Made by a program: the position numbers and the translations under genes. Of a stretch of 64,000 nucleotides of DNA, positions 23,709-31,825 are shown in pieces. The notes under the pieces are model-generated. The model ran no database searches, was not told the DNA's origin, and worked only from the letters and a program-made list of their open reading frames with translations. Numbering within the stretch: the stretch's first letter is position 1; every line of letters begins with the position of its first letter. The DNA is taken from positions 11,617 through 75,616 of the forward strand of contig JBBITF010000008.1 in NCBI GenBank assembly GCA_037440925.1. Direction: 5' to 3'. Origin of the DNA: JAABUE01 sp037440925 (GTDB lineage Bacteria > Chloroflexota > Anaerolineae > Anaerolineales > Villigracilaceae).

Positions 23709-25421
23709 ATGACCGAAATCACTGTTGGTGAATTGTTGGCGCAGTGTCTACAAGCCGAGGGCATCGAAATGATGTTTGGCATCATTGACGGCGCGCACAT
23801 TCCCTTTGCTGTTCATGCGCCGCGCTACGGTATCCGTCACATCAATTGCCGTCACGAGGAAGGGGCGGTGCATTTGGCAGAGGGATACTCGCGTATCCGC
23901 CGTAAAGCGAGCGTGGTCATTGGCAGCCCAGGGCCAGGCGGAGCCAACATGCTGGCGGGGCTTTCTAGCGCTTACGCCGAGGGGCATCCCATTCTTGCCA
24001 TTGCCTGCACGCGCCGCACGCTTGCTTCCTATCCAGACCGGGGCGGGGCATGGCAGGCCACCGACCTGGTAGAAATGGCGCGGCCCATCACCAAGTACAG
24101 TGCGCTTGTTCGCCGGCCAGAAAGGCTGCCCGAGATGGTGCGCGCTGCTTTTCGTGCTGTCTACACCGGGCGGCCGGGTCCGGCTTTTTTGGCCATTCCC
24201 GACGAATTGCTGGGTCTTAACATCGAAGCCGACAAAGCGCCGGTTTACCCTGCAGAAAAATATCGCATGATCAGCATGGGCGCGGGCGACCCGGCCGGCA
24301 TCGAACAGGCGGCAGAATGGCTGGCAAATGCCAAGCGGCCTTTCTTGCACGCAGGCAAGGGCGTGCTGTGGGCAGAGGCTTCCCAGGAGTTCGTCGAGTT
24401 GGGCGATTATCTCGCGGCGGGCATGAGTACCAGTATGGGCGCGCGCGGCGTGGTGCCAGAAGACCATCCGCACTATTTTTTTCTGTTCGATATGCAGGCT
24501 TCGGCGCTGGCAAAAAACGAAGCCGACGTGGTGCTGGTGGTGGGTTCGAGGTTGGGCGAGTACGATGGCTGGGGAATGCCGCCTGCCTGGGGCGATCCGT
24601 CCAGGCAGAAAACCATCCAGATTGACGTTGACCCATATTCCATCGGCTTGAACCGTCCGGTAGATTTGGGCCTGGTTGCCGATGCCAAACTAGCCTTGCG
24701 TGCCTTGCTGGACAAAGTCAAGTCAAAGGCGCAGCCGCGCAGCCAAATGCCCGACTTGGCGCGCTATCGTGAGTTGAGTCAGCAAACGATGGCGCAAGGG
24801 TTTCAATATCTCATGGCGCAGCCATCTCAGGGCGTCAATCCAGGGCAGATGGTGTTCAATGCGCGCAGTTTTTTCCCGCGTAACGCAGTCACTGTGTTAG
24901 ATGGCGGCAATACCACTCTGTGGGGCGTAGCCTTCAACCAAATTTACGAACCGAATAGTTTTCTCTATTCGGTCAAGATGGGGTATCTTGGCACGGGCCT
25001 GCCCTTTGCCATTGGCGCAAAATTAGCGGCCCCAGAACGCCCGGTTTATTGCATCACAGGCGATGGCGCGCTGGGATTCAATTTGATGGAAATGGAAACC
25101 GCTCTCCGCGAGAACGCCAATATCATTGTGCTGGCGGCGGTGGATGCAGGCTGGGGCATGGAGCGCAGCGCGCACAACTTTGGCGGCATTCCGCCCGAAC
25201 AGCAGCAGGGTGTCCATCTTTCGGCTGAGACGCGTTACGATTTGATGGCCCAGGGGATGGGCTGCTATGGCGAGAAGGTAGATTCGGTCGAGCAACTTCC
25301 GTCGGCGCTTCAACGCGCCGTCGAATCGGGCAAACCGGCCCTGTTGCATGTGACGGTGGACCCCGCCCTCAACGCCGACCCTCCTGGTTATAAACAATTC
25401 CGCTATGTTCGGACGCTATAA
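23709..25421 (+). CDS. Thiamine-diphosphate-dependent enzyme (acetolactate synthase-like)
   Basis: A 570-residue member of the pyruvate oxidase/acetolactate synthase superfamily. The N-terminal domain has the catalytic glutamate in CRHEEGAVHLAEGYSRI, and the C-terminal domain has the diphosphate motif ITGDGALGFNLMEMET. The usual NN that closes the ThDP motif is replaced by VDAGWGM. A true acetolactate synthase would need a small subunit, which is absent; neighbours are an SDR and an epimerase-like gene, so a decarboxylase or carboligase of a dedicated pathway is more likely. Start ATG 23709 follows AAGGAG. Confidence 0.87.
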   Translation: MTEITVGELLAQCLQAEGIEMMFGIIDGAHIPFAVHAPRYGIRHINCRHEEGAVHLAEGYSRIRRKASVVIGSPGPGGANMLAGLSSAYAEGHPILAIACTRRTLASYPDRGGAWQATDLVEMARPITKYSALVRRPERLPEMVRAAFRAVYTGRPGPAFLAIPDELLGLNIEADKAPVYPAEKYRMISMGAGDPAGIEQAAEWLANAKRPFLHAGKGVLWAEASQEFVELGDYLAAGMSTSMGARGVVPEDHPHYFFLFDMQASALAKNEADVVLVVGSRLGEYDGWGMPPAWGDPSRQKTIQIDVDPYSIGLNRPVDLGLVADAKLALRALLDKVKSKAQPRSQMPDLARYRELSQQTMAQGFQYLMAQPSQGVNPGQMVFNARSFFPRNAVTVLDGGNTTLWGVAFNQIYEPNSFLYSVKMGYLGTGLPFAIGAKLAAPERPVYCITGDGALGFNLMEMETALRENANIIVLAAVDAGWGMERSAHNFGGIPPEQQQGVHLSAETRYDLMAQGMGCYGEKVDSVEQLPSALQRAVESGKPALLHVTVDPALNADPPGYKQFRYVRTL

Positions 25422-25514
25422 TCGGCTGATGTGCGGCCCGCAGGGCGACAGGTTGGCCGGAACAGGCGCAGGCAGAAACGAACCGTCGTTTAACGGTAGC
25501 AGGTGGAGGGTGGG

Positions 25515-25586
25515 ATGATGCATAAGGATGATGAAGTCGAAGTCGTCCAGGTTCAGGGACGGCGTTTGCGAGTCCGCCTGTTATAA
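25515..25586 (+). pseudogene. Orphan fragment of an NfeD C-terminus
   Basis: The 23-codon reading MMHKDDEVEVVQVQGRRL...stop matches the last residues of the NfeD gene 5 kb upstream (GDKVEVVQVEGLRLRVRKV). Nucleotide similarity is clear over about 45 nt. The frame is closed by TAG at 25497-25499, so only the tail of an OB-fold remains. A GGAGGG before the ATG could allow translation, but a decayed duplicate is the simplest reading. Confidence 0.6.
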
Positions 25587-25587
25587 T
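25582..25587 (+). promoter_or_regulatory. TATAAT -10 box upstream of lipA
   Basis: A perfect TATAAT sits 25 nt before the lipA ATG and overlaps the stop of the NfeD remnant. The leader would include CGAGGAC as a weak ribosome-binding site. No convincing -35 is seen. Confidence 0.45.
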
Positions 25588-25612
25588 TATATTCCGCATC
25601 CAACGAGGACGT

Positions 25613-26551
25613 ATGCCTGCTACCCCTACCCGAGAACGAGTCAAACCCGACGAGACGATCCCGCGCCCCTTGCGCCGCCCAGAGTGGATCAAAGTGCGCG
25701 CGCCTTCTGGCGAGACCTACGAATGGTTGCATGGGCTGATGCGCAAGAAGGAACTGCATACTGTGTGCGAGGAGGCCATGTGTCCCAACCTGGGCGAATG
25801 CTGGGGCTCTGGGACGGCTACTTTCTTAATGTTGGGCGATGTATGTACACGCAGTTGCGTCTTTTGCGACATCAAGCATGGCAGGCCGTCCCTGCTGGAT
25901 TGGGGCGAGGCTGAGCGTGTAGCGCAGGCAGTGAAGGCGATGAACTTGAAGCACGCCGTCATTACTTCGGTCAACCGCGACGAGCGGCGGGATGGCGGCG
26001 CGCCGATTTTTGCCATGGTCATTCGCCGCATCCGTGAACTGTTGCCCGGCTGTTCGGTAGAAGTGTTGATTCCCGATTTCAAAGGTTCGTTGGAGGCGCT
26101 CAAGATAGTGATGGAGGCGCGCCCGGAGATTCTCAATCATAATGTCGAAACGGTACCTCGCCTGTTCAAGACTATCCAGCCTCAGGATAATTACGAATGG
26201 GCGGCGGCAACGCTCTCGAATGCTAAGAAACTCGACCCCGAAGTGTTGACCAAAAGCGGCCTCATGGTCGGTTTGGGGGAGACAATCGAAGAGGTCAAAG
26301 CCGTGATGCGCGACCAGCGTTCTTGGGGTGTGGACATCTTGACCATCGGTCAGTATCTGCAGCCGAGCAAGAAACATTATCCCATTTCGCGCTATTACAC
26401 CCTGGAAGAATTTGCAGCGCTCAAGGCCTATGGGTTGGAGATTGGCTTCCAGTGGGTAGAGGCGGCGCCGTTGGTGCGCTCTTCGTATCATGCCGCCGAG
26501 CAGGTCCGGGTGCTGAGTGTGGTGCATCGAAAACTTTACGGGAAAACGTAG
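25613..26551 (+). CDS. lipA: Lipoyl synthase
   Basis: LipA is a radical-SAM enzyme that inserts two sulfur atoms into octanoyl groups bound to dehydrogenase complexes or GcvH. The 312-residue protein carries the auxiliary-cluster motif CEEAMCPNLGEC (C-x4-C-x5-C) at about 53-64 and the radical-SAM motif CTRSCVFC (C-x3-C-x2-C) at about 79-86, plus VNRDERRDGGAPIFA and the C-terminal RSSYHA. Length is typical. lipB is not adjacent. Its Fe-S clusters would come from the Suf system at the right end of the window. Confidence 0.95.
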   Translation: MPATPTRERVKPDETIPRPLRRPEWIKVRAPSGETYEWLHGLMRKKELHTVCEEAMCPNLGECWGSGTATFLMLGDVCTRSCVFCDIKHGRPSLLDWGEAERVAQAVKAMNLKHAVITSVNRDERRDGGAPIFAMVIRRIRELLPGCSVEVLIPDFKGSLEALKIVMEARPEILNHNVETVPRLFKTIQPQDNYEWAAATLSNAKKLDPEVLTKSGLMVGLGETIEEVKAVMRDQRSWGVDILTIGQYLQPSKKHYPISRYYTLEEFAALKAYGLEIGFQWVEAAPLVRSSYHAAEQVRVLSVVHRKLYGKT

Positions 26552-26591
26552 TCAGTTACCTGCCGTCTGATTTATCGAACAGGAGGCTCTC

Positions 26592-27509
26592 ATGAAAAGG
26601 AGTTGGGTTGTTTTAGGCGTTATCGTTGCTTTGTTGCTTGTCGTGTATTTTTGGCCTGTGCCGCAGAGAGATTTTGCGGCGTTGTCGGAGAACGTTCCGC
26701 CTGAGGAGCGTCAATCGCTGTTAGATTTTCGCAGCCAGTATCCTCCAAAGTATGTGCAAGTGAATGGCAGGGAGTGGGAATATCTGTCTTTTGGCGAAGG
26801 GGAGGAAACCATTCTATTCTTGCATGGAATGACAGGCGCCTATGATATCTGGTGGCAACAGATGACGCCGCTTTCTGAACAGTATCGTGTCATTAGCCTG
26901 ACCTATCCGCCGGTAGAGACGTTGGAAGAATTGAGCCAGGGGGTTTTGGCAGTACTGGATGCTGAGGGCGTTCAGAGCGCTAATGTGACAGGCACCTCGC
27001 TGGGCGGCTATCTTCTTCAATACTTGATGCTTCGCCATCCTGAGCGTATCGAGAAGGCCGTTCTGGGCAATACCTTTCCGCCCAATGATATTTTGCGTCA
27101 AAAGAACCAGTCCCTCATCAAGATATTACCTTTTTTGCCTGATTGGGTGGTCATGAACGTCTTTCGCAGCAGTTTTGTGGATAATATCTATCCAGCCGCT
27201 GGTCGTTCCGAGTTGGTATTGGCTTATATGTTGGAACAGGTCTCCGGACGGATGAGTAAAGCCCAGGTGGCTGGGCGCGCCAAGGCGGTGATAGAATCTT
27301 TCGTTGCGCCTGACGCTGAGGCGTTGGGTATTCCTGTGATGATTATCGAAGCGGACAACGACCCGCTGGTAGAAGCGTCTTTGCGTGAACAACTGAAGGC
27401 GACTTATCCTGCGGCGCAAGTATACACGTTTCATGCGGCTGGCCATTTCCCTTACATCAACGAGGCTGATGCCTACACTGAATTGCTTCGTTCTTTCTTT
27501 GGACAGTAG
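26592..27509 (+). CDS. Alpha/beta hydrolase with N-terminal membrane anchor
   Basis: A 305-residue alpha/beta-fold hydrolase. Residues 5-22 (WVVLGVIVALLLVVYFW) form a signal anchor, so the enzyme probably acts outside the membrane. The fold is seen in ETILFLHGMTGAYDIWW (oxyanion loop), the nucleophile elbow GTSLGGY, a late Asp in IEADNDPLV and the His in HAAGHFPYI. Substrate unknown; esterase or lipase-like. GGAGG precedes ATG 26592. Confidence 0.83.
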   Translation: MKRSWVVLGVIVALLLVVYFWPVPQRDFAALSENVPPEERQSLLDFRSQYPPKYVQVNGREWEYLSFGEGEETILFLHGMTGAYDIWWQQMTPLSEQYRVISLTYPPVETLEELSQGVLAVLDAEGVQSANVTGTSLGGYLLQYLMLRHPERIEKAVLGNTFPPNDILRQKNQSLIKILPFLPDWVVMNVFRSSFVDNIYPAAGRSELVLAYMLEQVSGRMSKAQVAGRAKAVIESFVAPDAEALGIPVMIIEADNDPLVEASLREQLKATYPAAQVYTFHAAGHFPYINEADAYTELLRSFFGQ

Positions 27510-27551
27510 ATCGAGCCGTAATTGTCTGTAGTAATATCAAGAGCAGATAGG

Positions 27552-27568
27552 ACAGGCTTCCAGCCTGT
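27552..27568 (+). repeat. Small perfect hairpin before the kinase gene
   Basis: ACAGGCT at 27552-27558 pairs with AGCCTGT at 27562-27568 across a TCC loop, 36 nt before the kinase ATG. The stem-with-3-nt-loop design resembles the hairpins in the repeats at 37048 and 44286. No T-run follows it. Confidence 0.5.
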
Positions 27569-27604
27569 GAAGCGGTTCACCGGCTGTTGAGTTTTGGAGG
27601 AAGG

Positions 27605-29425
27605 ATGACGCCGCTCACCATAGGCGAAAATTTGGGTCCGTATCGGATCATGGAAAAATTGGGGCAGGGTGGGATGGCAACGGTGTACAAGGCATATCAG
27701 GCCAGTTTGGATCGTTATGTGGCTATCAAGGTGCTGCATCCAGATTTGACCGAGGATCCCACATTTACCGCTCGCTTTCAGCGCGAAGCCCGCCTGGTAG
27801 CAAAGTTGGATCACCCGAATATTGTGCCGGTGTACGATTTTGCCGAACACAATGGCTATCCTTATATTGTGATGAAGTTCATCGAGGGGGAAACGCTCAA
27901 AGCGCGTTTGAGTCGCACTCTGCTGTCTGCCGAGGAAATAAAACGTATTGTGGAGGCGGTGGGTTCTGCTCTGGCTTATGCGCACCAGGAAGGCGTTTTG
28001 CATCGTGACATCAAGCCTTCGAATGTCTTGATGGGCAAAGATGGCCGCATCTATCTGGCTGATTTTGGCCTGGCTCGTATTGCTCAATCGGGCGCCTCCA
28101 CGCTTTCCACCGATGCGGTCTTGGGTACGCCTCAATATATTTCTCCCGAACAAGCCGTTGGCAAAAGCGATCTGGACGAAAGGACCGACATTTATTCCTT
28201 TGGCGTCATGCTCTATGAACTGGCGGTTGGACAAGTGCCGTTCAACGCCGATACCCCTTTTTCGGTCATCTATGACCATATTTATACGCCCTTGCCCTTA
28301 CCGCGTTCGCTTAATCCTTCGCTGCCAGAGAGCGTGGAGCGGGTTTTGTTGAAGGCGCTCGCCAAGGAACGCGCTGACCGCTATGCAACGGTTTCTGAAA
28401 TGGTGGCGGCATTTCAGTCGGCTTGGGAGCCATCAGAAGCGCCCGTACAGGCGGGAGACGAAAAATTGACGCCTGAGTTCACGCCGGCCGTTGAAGTAGA
28501 CAGAGGGGAGGCTACGCCGGTTTTGGAAAGAGCAGGCCGCGGTGCGAGAGAAGCGGCACGCGGCAAATCGCCAAGGGCAAGGCTTATCGTTTGGACGTCC
28601 ATCCTTGGGGGAGGTGTATTGGCTGTCTGCTGTTTGTTTGCAGGCGTAGCCGCACTTCCGGGCGTTTTCAGTGGGATGAGGTCGGTTTTTCAACGTCCAT
28701 TTGCAACTCAGACGATGACGCCATCATTCACTTTTTGTTCTGGCGAGCAGACCTGGCTTACAAGAGGCTATTTCCCCCAGCAAGAAATTGAGCATTGTTG
28801 GAAGCAAGAGCATTACATCACCGATGTGACTTACAGCAACGGGGAGTGGACGCTTGTGATGACTAAGCCAGTCGAATTTAGCGGACAAGTCTATTTTGCC
28901 GAGCCGGAATTCCCGCAAACAAAAATCAGGGAATATTGGGATCAGGGCTACGATATTACAAGTGTGAGTTATGCAAATGGGGAATGGGTGGTTGTCCTTA
29001 GCGCGGGCATGGGGTTCACGAACCAAACGTATTTCAGCGATGAAAGTTTTCCGGGCGCAGATATTCAAAAATATTGGGATGAAGGATATTCGATTACCTC
29101 GGCCGGCTATGGCAACGCAAGATGGTATGTTGTGATGTCGAAGGGATCGGCCTTGAATAAGCAGGTTTATTTTACCGAAGCGGCCTTCCCGGAGAACCGC
29201 ATACGGAATTATTGGAATTCAGATTACTATATTACAACCGTCGCCTATGGAAATGGAGTTTGGGCGGTTGTTATGTCAACGGGACCCTCATTCACCAATC
29301 AATACTATTACAAGAAGGAGAGTTTCCCCGAGGGTGGGATAAAAGAGGATTGGGAGAATGATTTCTTTATCACAACCTTGACGTATGGGGATTCTCTTTG
29401 GATTGTTGTCATGTCGAAGCCATAA
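27605..29425 (+). CDS. PknB-type Ser/Thr kinase with five 46-residue repeats
   Basis: A 606-residue membrane kinase. The kinase domain spans about 12-275: glycine loop LGQGGMATVYKA, VAIK (Lys42), HRDIKPSN (Asp135), DFGLA (153) and GTPQYISPEQA. A linker leads to one membrane helix at about 327-352. The outer part (382-606) consists of five repeats starting at 382, 428, 474, 520 and 566, exactly 46 residues apart, each with a (V/T)YF...FP...YW...YxI(T/S)...Y.NG.W.VVMS pattern resembling DUF7477. Usual PknB sensors here are PASTA domains, so this is a different sensor. ATG 27605 follows GGAGGAAGG. Confidence 0.9.
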   Translation: MTPLTIGENLGPYRIMEKLGQGGMATVYKAYQASLDRYVAIKVLHPDLTEDPTFTARFQREARLVAKLDHPNIVPVYDFAEHNGYPYIVMKFIEGETLKARLSRTLLSAEEIKRIVEAVGSALAYAHQEGVLHRDIKPSNVLMGKDGRIYLADFGLARIAQSGASTLSTDAVLGTPQYISPEQAVGKSDLDERTDIYSFGVMLYELAVGQVPFNADTPFSVIYDHIYTPLPLPRSLNPSLPESVERVLLKALAKERADRYATVSEMVAAFQSAWEPSEAPVQAGDEKLTPEFTPAVEVDRGEATPVLERAGRGAREAARGKSPRARLIVWTSILGGGVLAVCCLFAGVAALPGVFSGMRSVFQRPFATQTMTPSFTFCSGEQTWLTRGYFPQQEIEHCWKQEHYITDVTYSNGEWTLVMTKPVEFSGQVYFAEPEFPQTKIREYWDQGYDITSVSYANGEWVVVLSAGMGFTNQTYFSDESFPGADIQKYWDEGYSITSAGYGNARWYVVMSKGSALNKQVYFTEAAFPENRIRNYWNSDYYITTVAYGNGVWAVVMSTGPSFTNQYYYKKESFPEGGIKEDWENDFFITTLTYGDSLWIVVMSKP

Positions 29426-29442
29426 TTTGACGGAGAAACTCC

Positions 29443-30219
29443 ATGCCTTACCAAACCATTCTGGGCGCAAGGCTGTACTACGAAACTTTTGGCCGGCCAC
29501 GTCTGGGCTGGGCTCCTGTTTTGCTTATTCATGGCTCCACGCAAACCGGCGCGTCTTGCTGGAATAAGGTCGCTCCCGCGCTGGCAGAGGAGCATTACGT
29601 CATTGTGCCGGATTGTCGCGGGCATGGCCGCTCTGAAAATCCCCATCTGACCTACTCGTTTCGTGAAATGGCTGCCGACCTGGCGGCTCTCATTCGCGCC
29701 CTGGGTTTCGAGAAGACTCATATCATCGGTCACAGTAACGGCGGCAACGTTGCAATCGTTATGCTCATGGAGCATTGTGACGTGCTACAAAGCGCCATTG
29801 TGCAGGCCGGTAATGCCTGGTTGACCGACCAACTCATTGAGCGCGAAAAACAGGTTTTCACTCCCGTTTACATCGCTGAGCATTACCCTGACTGGATGAG
29901 TGAAGTTGTGGCGTTGCACGAGCCTTTCCACGGTAAAGGCTATGCAGCCAAATTGATTGATTTGACGCGCGAAGAAATCTTGCGCGAACCCCATTACACC
30001 CCCGAAGAAATGGCGCGTATCCGTGTGCCTGTCTTGTTCATTCAGGGCGAACTGGATGGCGTCAACGCTCCTAGTAGTTTTGCTCAGGGCATGGCGCAGG
30101 CAACGCCCTCTGCCAAATTATGGCTTCCAAAAGGCGTTGGCCATAACGTCCATGATGAAATTTTGCAAGAGTGGCTGGACAAAGTACGCGATTTCCTCTT
30201 TGCAGTTGACGGAGCCTGA
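29443..30219 (+). CDS. Alpha/beta hydrolase
   Basis: A 258-residue soluble alpha/beta hydrolase. It shows LLIHGSTQTGASCW, PDCRGHGRS, the nucleophile elbow GHSNGGNVA, the acid in IQGELDGVN and the catalytic His in PKGVGHNVHDE. It starts 17 nt after the kinase and may be in the same transcript, without a clear functional link. Substrate is not evident. Confidence 0.85.
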   Translation: MPYQTILGARLYYETFGRPRLGWAPVLLIHGSTQTGASCWNKVAPALAEEHYVIVPDCRGHGRSENPHLTYSFREMAADLAALIRALGFEKTHIIGHSNGGNVAIVMLMEHCDVLQSAIVQAGNAWLTDQLIEREKQVFTPVYIAEHYPDWMSEVVALHEPFHGKGYAAKLIDLTREEILREPHYTPEEMARIRVPVLFIQGELDGVNAPSSFAQGMAQATPSAKLWLPKGVGHNVHDEILQEWLDKVRDFLFAVDGA

Positions 30220-30264
30220 GCGCCCCAACGGGAAAGGGAGGAAAACCTTCGCATGTGAGCGATT

Positions 30265-31062
30265 TTACAGCCCTCTTTCTTGTAACCATTCTGCAATGCG
30301 CGCTGCAACTCGATCCCAGCCGCTTTCCAGCATCACGTCGTGGGCGATGTGGGGGAAGATGACCGGCTGCACGCCGTAGGCCCGCGCCGTTTTTTGAACC
30401 ATGCGCGGCGTGATGACCTGGTCTTCCTGTGCGCCGATGACCAGCAGCGGCGTCCGCACCCGCTTGGGATGGACCAGGTTCAAGCCCAGTTCATCCAGGT
30501 AAGCGCGGAAGGACTCGTCCCCCATCTGGCGGTGGTAGGCTGCCACCTGTTCGTCGGGCATGTCTTTCCCAAACAGCGCCCAGCGCGCCAGGGCCGGGGT
30601 CTCGATGGTTGGATACAGGCTCAACGTAGTCAACACCTTTAGCACAACCAGCGGATGACGGCGTAGCAACAGGAAGGTGGTCGGCCACAGGCCGCCAGGC
30701 GGGATAGAGGTCAGCAAGACGGCGGCCGGCGTCTCCGCGTGTCGTTCCAGATATTTCTGGGTGATGAAACCGCCCATCGAATGCCCGATGACGATCGGCG
30801 GCGCGCCCATCTCCCTGGCCGCCTGCTCCACATCGGCGACGTATTCCGCAATCGAAGTCCAGCGCAGGCGCTCGCGGCCTTCACTGCCCGCGTGTCCGCG
30901 CAGGCTGAGGGCGGCGCAGGCGTAACCGCGTTCCGCGAAATAGGGCAGGAAATGTTCTGCCCAGCACCAGGCTCCGTGCCATTTTCCATGCACGAACAGC
31001 AAGGGCGTTGGCTTGGGCTTCCCTTTTGGCGTTTGTTGGAGGATTTCCAGTTTCATGCGCAT
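30265..31062 (-). CDS. Alpha/beta hydrolase (lysophospholipase-like)
   Basis: A 265-residue alpha/beta hydrolase read leftward. Visible are TPLLFVHGKWHGAWCW, SLRGHAGSEG, the nucleophile elbow GHSMGGFITQ, the acid region VIGAQEDQVIT and His in FPHIAHDVML. It is convergent with the previous hydrolase and starts 4 nt after the cyclase-like gene upstream, suggesting one transcript with it. The GKWHGAWCW oxyanion segment is like plant-type esterases and lysophospholipases; the actual substrate is unknown. Confidence 0.84.
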   Translation of the reverse strand: MRMKLEILQQTPKGKPKPTPLLFVHGKWHGAWCWAEHFLPYFAERGYACAALSLRGHAGSEGRERLRWTSIAEYVADVEQAAREMGAPPIVIGHSMGGFITQKYLERHAETPAAVLLTSIPPGGLWPTTFLLLRRHPLVVLKVLTTLSLYPTIETPALARWALFGKDMPDEQVAAYHRQMGDESFRAYLDELGLNLVHPKRVRTPLLVIGAQEDQVITPRMVQKTARAYGVQPVIFPHIAHDVMLESGWDRVAARIAEWLQERGL

Positions 31063-31066
31063 CTCC

Positions 31067-31729
31067 TCATATCTCGATCACGGCGTATGCCCGCACCGGG
31101 AAGGTGCCAAAGGCCTTGACCTTGACCGGCGCAGCGTGGAAGCGGAAGCCGCCATCGGGCAGGGACTCCAAGTTGCAAAGATGTTCGCAGATGGGGATGC
31201 CGGCGCGCAGCAAGGCGCTGTGGACGGGACGTGTGCCGTCGGCGGTATCGTCAATGTTGTACGAATCGATTCCGACGAAGGCCGCGCCTGCTTCCGCTAA
31301 ATGGGTCGCTGCCTCGCCCGTGAGGAAGGTGTGCCCCTCGAAGTAGCGTTCCGTGCGCCAGTGACGCGCCCAGCCGGTGTGGACGAGCACCGCCTTGCCG
31401 CGCACGTCCAGGCCGCGAAAGACTTGGGCGCCGATGGCGGGTCCCAAGTGCGCGACGCGAACGACCAGGCCGGGCAGGTCGGCCAGCGACTCGAGCGGCA
31501 GTTCCGCCAGGTCTATCCCGTCCGCATACCGGTGGAACGGACTGTCAACGTAGGTGCCGGTATTGGCAACCATCTCGATCTTGCCGATGTGGAACTCTGT
31601 CCCGCCGCTGTAATGCGCGCGCGAAGCCTCGCGGCTGAGATAATCGCAGATGACCGGCGCGGGCAGGCCTTTATACGTGACCATGCCATGCTCGACTTCG
31701 TGACTCAAATCAATCAGTTTTCGTTCCAT
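31067..31729 (-). CDS. Cyclase-family protein (kynurenine-formamidase fold)
   Basis: A 220-residue member of the putative cyclase family, which includes kynurenine formamidase. It begins RKLIDLSHEVEHGMVTY and has GGTEFHIGKIEM and the region corresponding to the metal motif H-x-G-T-H-x-D, here NTGTYVDSPFH. Both metal-binding histidines are thus replaced by Asn and Tyr, while the Asp and the final His remain, so activity may differ from formamidase. AAAGGAG lies ahead of ATG 31729. It forms a pair with the alpha/beta hydrolase downstream. Confidence 0.82.
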   Translation of the reverse strand: MERKLIDLSHEVEHGMVTYKGLPAPVICDYLSREASRAHYSGGTEFHIGKIEMVANTGTYVDSPFHRYADGIDLAELPLESLADLPGLVVRVAHLGPAIGAQVFRGLDVRGKAVLVHTGWARHWRTERYFEGHTFLTGEAATHLAEAGAAFVGIDSYNIDDTADGTRPVHSALLRAGIPICEHLCNLESLPDGGFRFHAAPVKVKAFGTFPVRAYAVIEI

Positions 31730-31825
31730 GTTGGCTCCTTTCGTTTGCCTACGGTTTCAGCGCCCGCGTGGCAAGGTAGTTGGGGTGGTATTTGCTGACC
31801 GGCTGCGTCCAGCGGTTCTGGCTCT

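Noticed and set aside
27552..27568. Terminator before the kinase gene
   Set aside because: The hairpin is perfect but short, with no following T-run in either direction.
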